From Streptomyces griseus (GTDB lineage Bacteria > Bacteroidota > Bacteroidia > Chitinophagales > Chitinophagaceae), in assembly GCA_943323705.2 (NCBI GenBank), contig CALPIT020000131.1:1-7315 (forward strand): a stretch of DNA of 7,315 nt, read 5' to 3'. Shown in pieces: positions 7,269 to 7,315 of the stretch. A program made the position numbers and the translations under genes. Under the pieces are notes generated by a model that searched no databases, was not told where the DNA came from, and saw only the letters and a program-made list of their open reading frames with translations. The stretch's first letter is position 1. Every line of letters starts with the position of its first letter.

Positions 7269-7315
7269 CTACTTCACCCACCGTTGAAACGGTGGGCTAA
7301 AATTAAAAATCGCTC

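Larger units (their letters stand above)
6968..7315. repeat. Modular palindromic repeat cluster filling the 3' intergenic region
   Basis: This stretch has no credible gene. It is built from related repeat units: a GC-rich hairpin (CCCACCGT/ACGGTGGG) at 6979, 7087 and 7277, each followed by GGCTAAA and an AT-rich tail, and a block of about 98 bp beginning GCAGGGCA at 7028 and again at 7217, which runs through a T-tract hairpin into the GC hairpin and ends in ATCGCTC at 7125 and 7315. The hairpin-to-hairpin distances are 108 and 190 bp. The difference comes mainly from a 61-bp block and a 20-bp block present only in the longer unit. The last copy reaches the window edge, so the array may continue. 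It resembles REP/BIME-type dispersed repeats; no mobilising transposase is in view. Confidence 0.85.

Overview
The window looks like the chromosome of a Bacteroidota bacterium, probably close to Chitinophagales. This rests on AT-rich sequence, absence of clear Shine-Dalgarno sites, and typical families: a sensor kinase with a Reg_prop propeller and Y_Y_Y domain, a secreted PepC-like C1 peptidase, a secreted LysM protein, and GC-rich palindromic repeats between genes. The lineage is inferred from family content, not from a marker gene.

All four supported genes are on the + strand. (1) Positions 1-1197 hold the 3' part of an RsmF-like 16S rRNA m5C methyltransferase, cut by the window edge; a palindromic, C/G-run-rich stretch is translated in frame between its catalytic and C-terminal domains. 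(2) A 219-bp AT-rich gap follows, then a probable two-gene unit for exported proteins: a double-LysM protein with an RlpA-like barrel (1417-2505) and, 9 bp later, a PepC/bleomycin-hydrolase-like peptidase (2515-3687). (3) The next gap (3688-3862) carries a 14-bp tandem duplication across the peptidase stop, an AT-rich hairpin that may be a terminator, and two degenerate 26-bp direct repeats before the next gene. (4) Positions 3863-6967 encode a 1034-residue periplasmic-sensing histidine kinase (propeller, Y_Y_Y, one TM helix, HisKA_2, HATPase) with no receiver domain and no response regulator in view. (5) From 6968 to the end there is no credible gene; the region is a modular repeat cluster with three copies of one GC-rich hairpin and two copies of a second hairpin followed by a T-tract.

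Functionally, genes 2 and 3 point to the cell envelope and periplasmic peptide turnover, the kinase senses an unknown periplasmic signal, and the methyltransferase is housekeeping. Nothing shows that the kinase controls its neighbours. I found no phage, CRISPR, tRNA, rRNA or defence system. The least explained part is the 3' repeat cluster.
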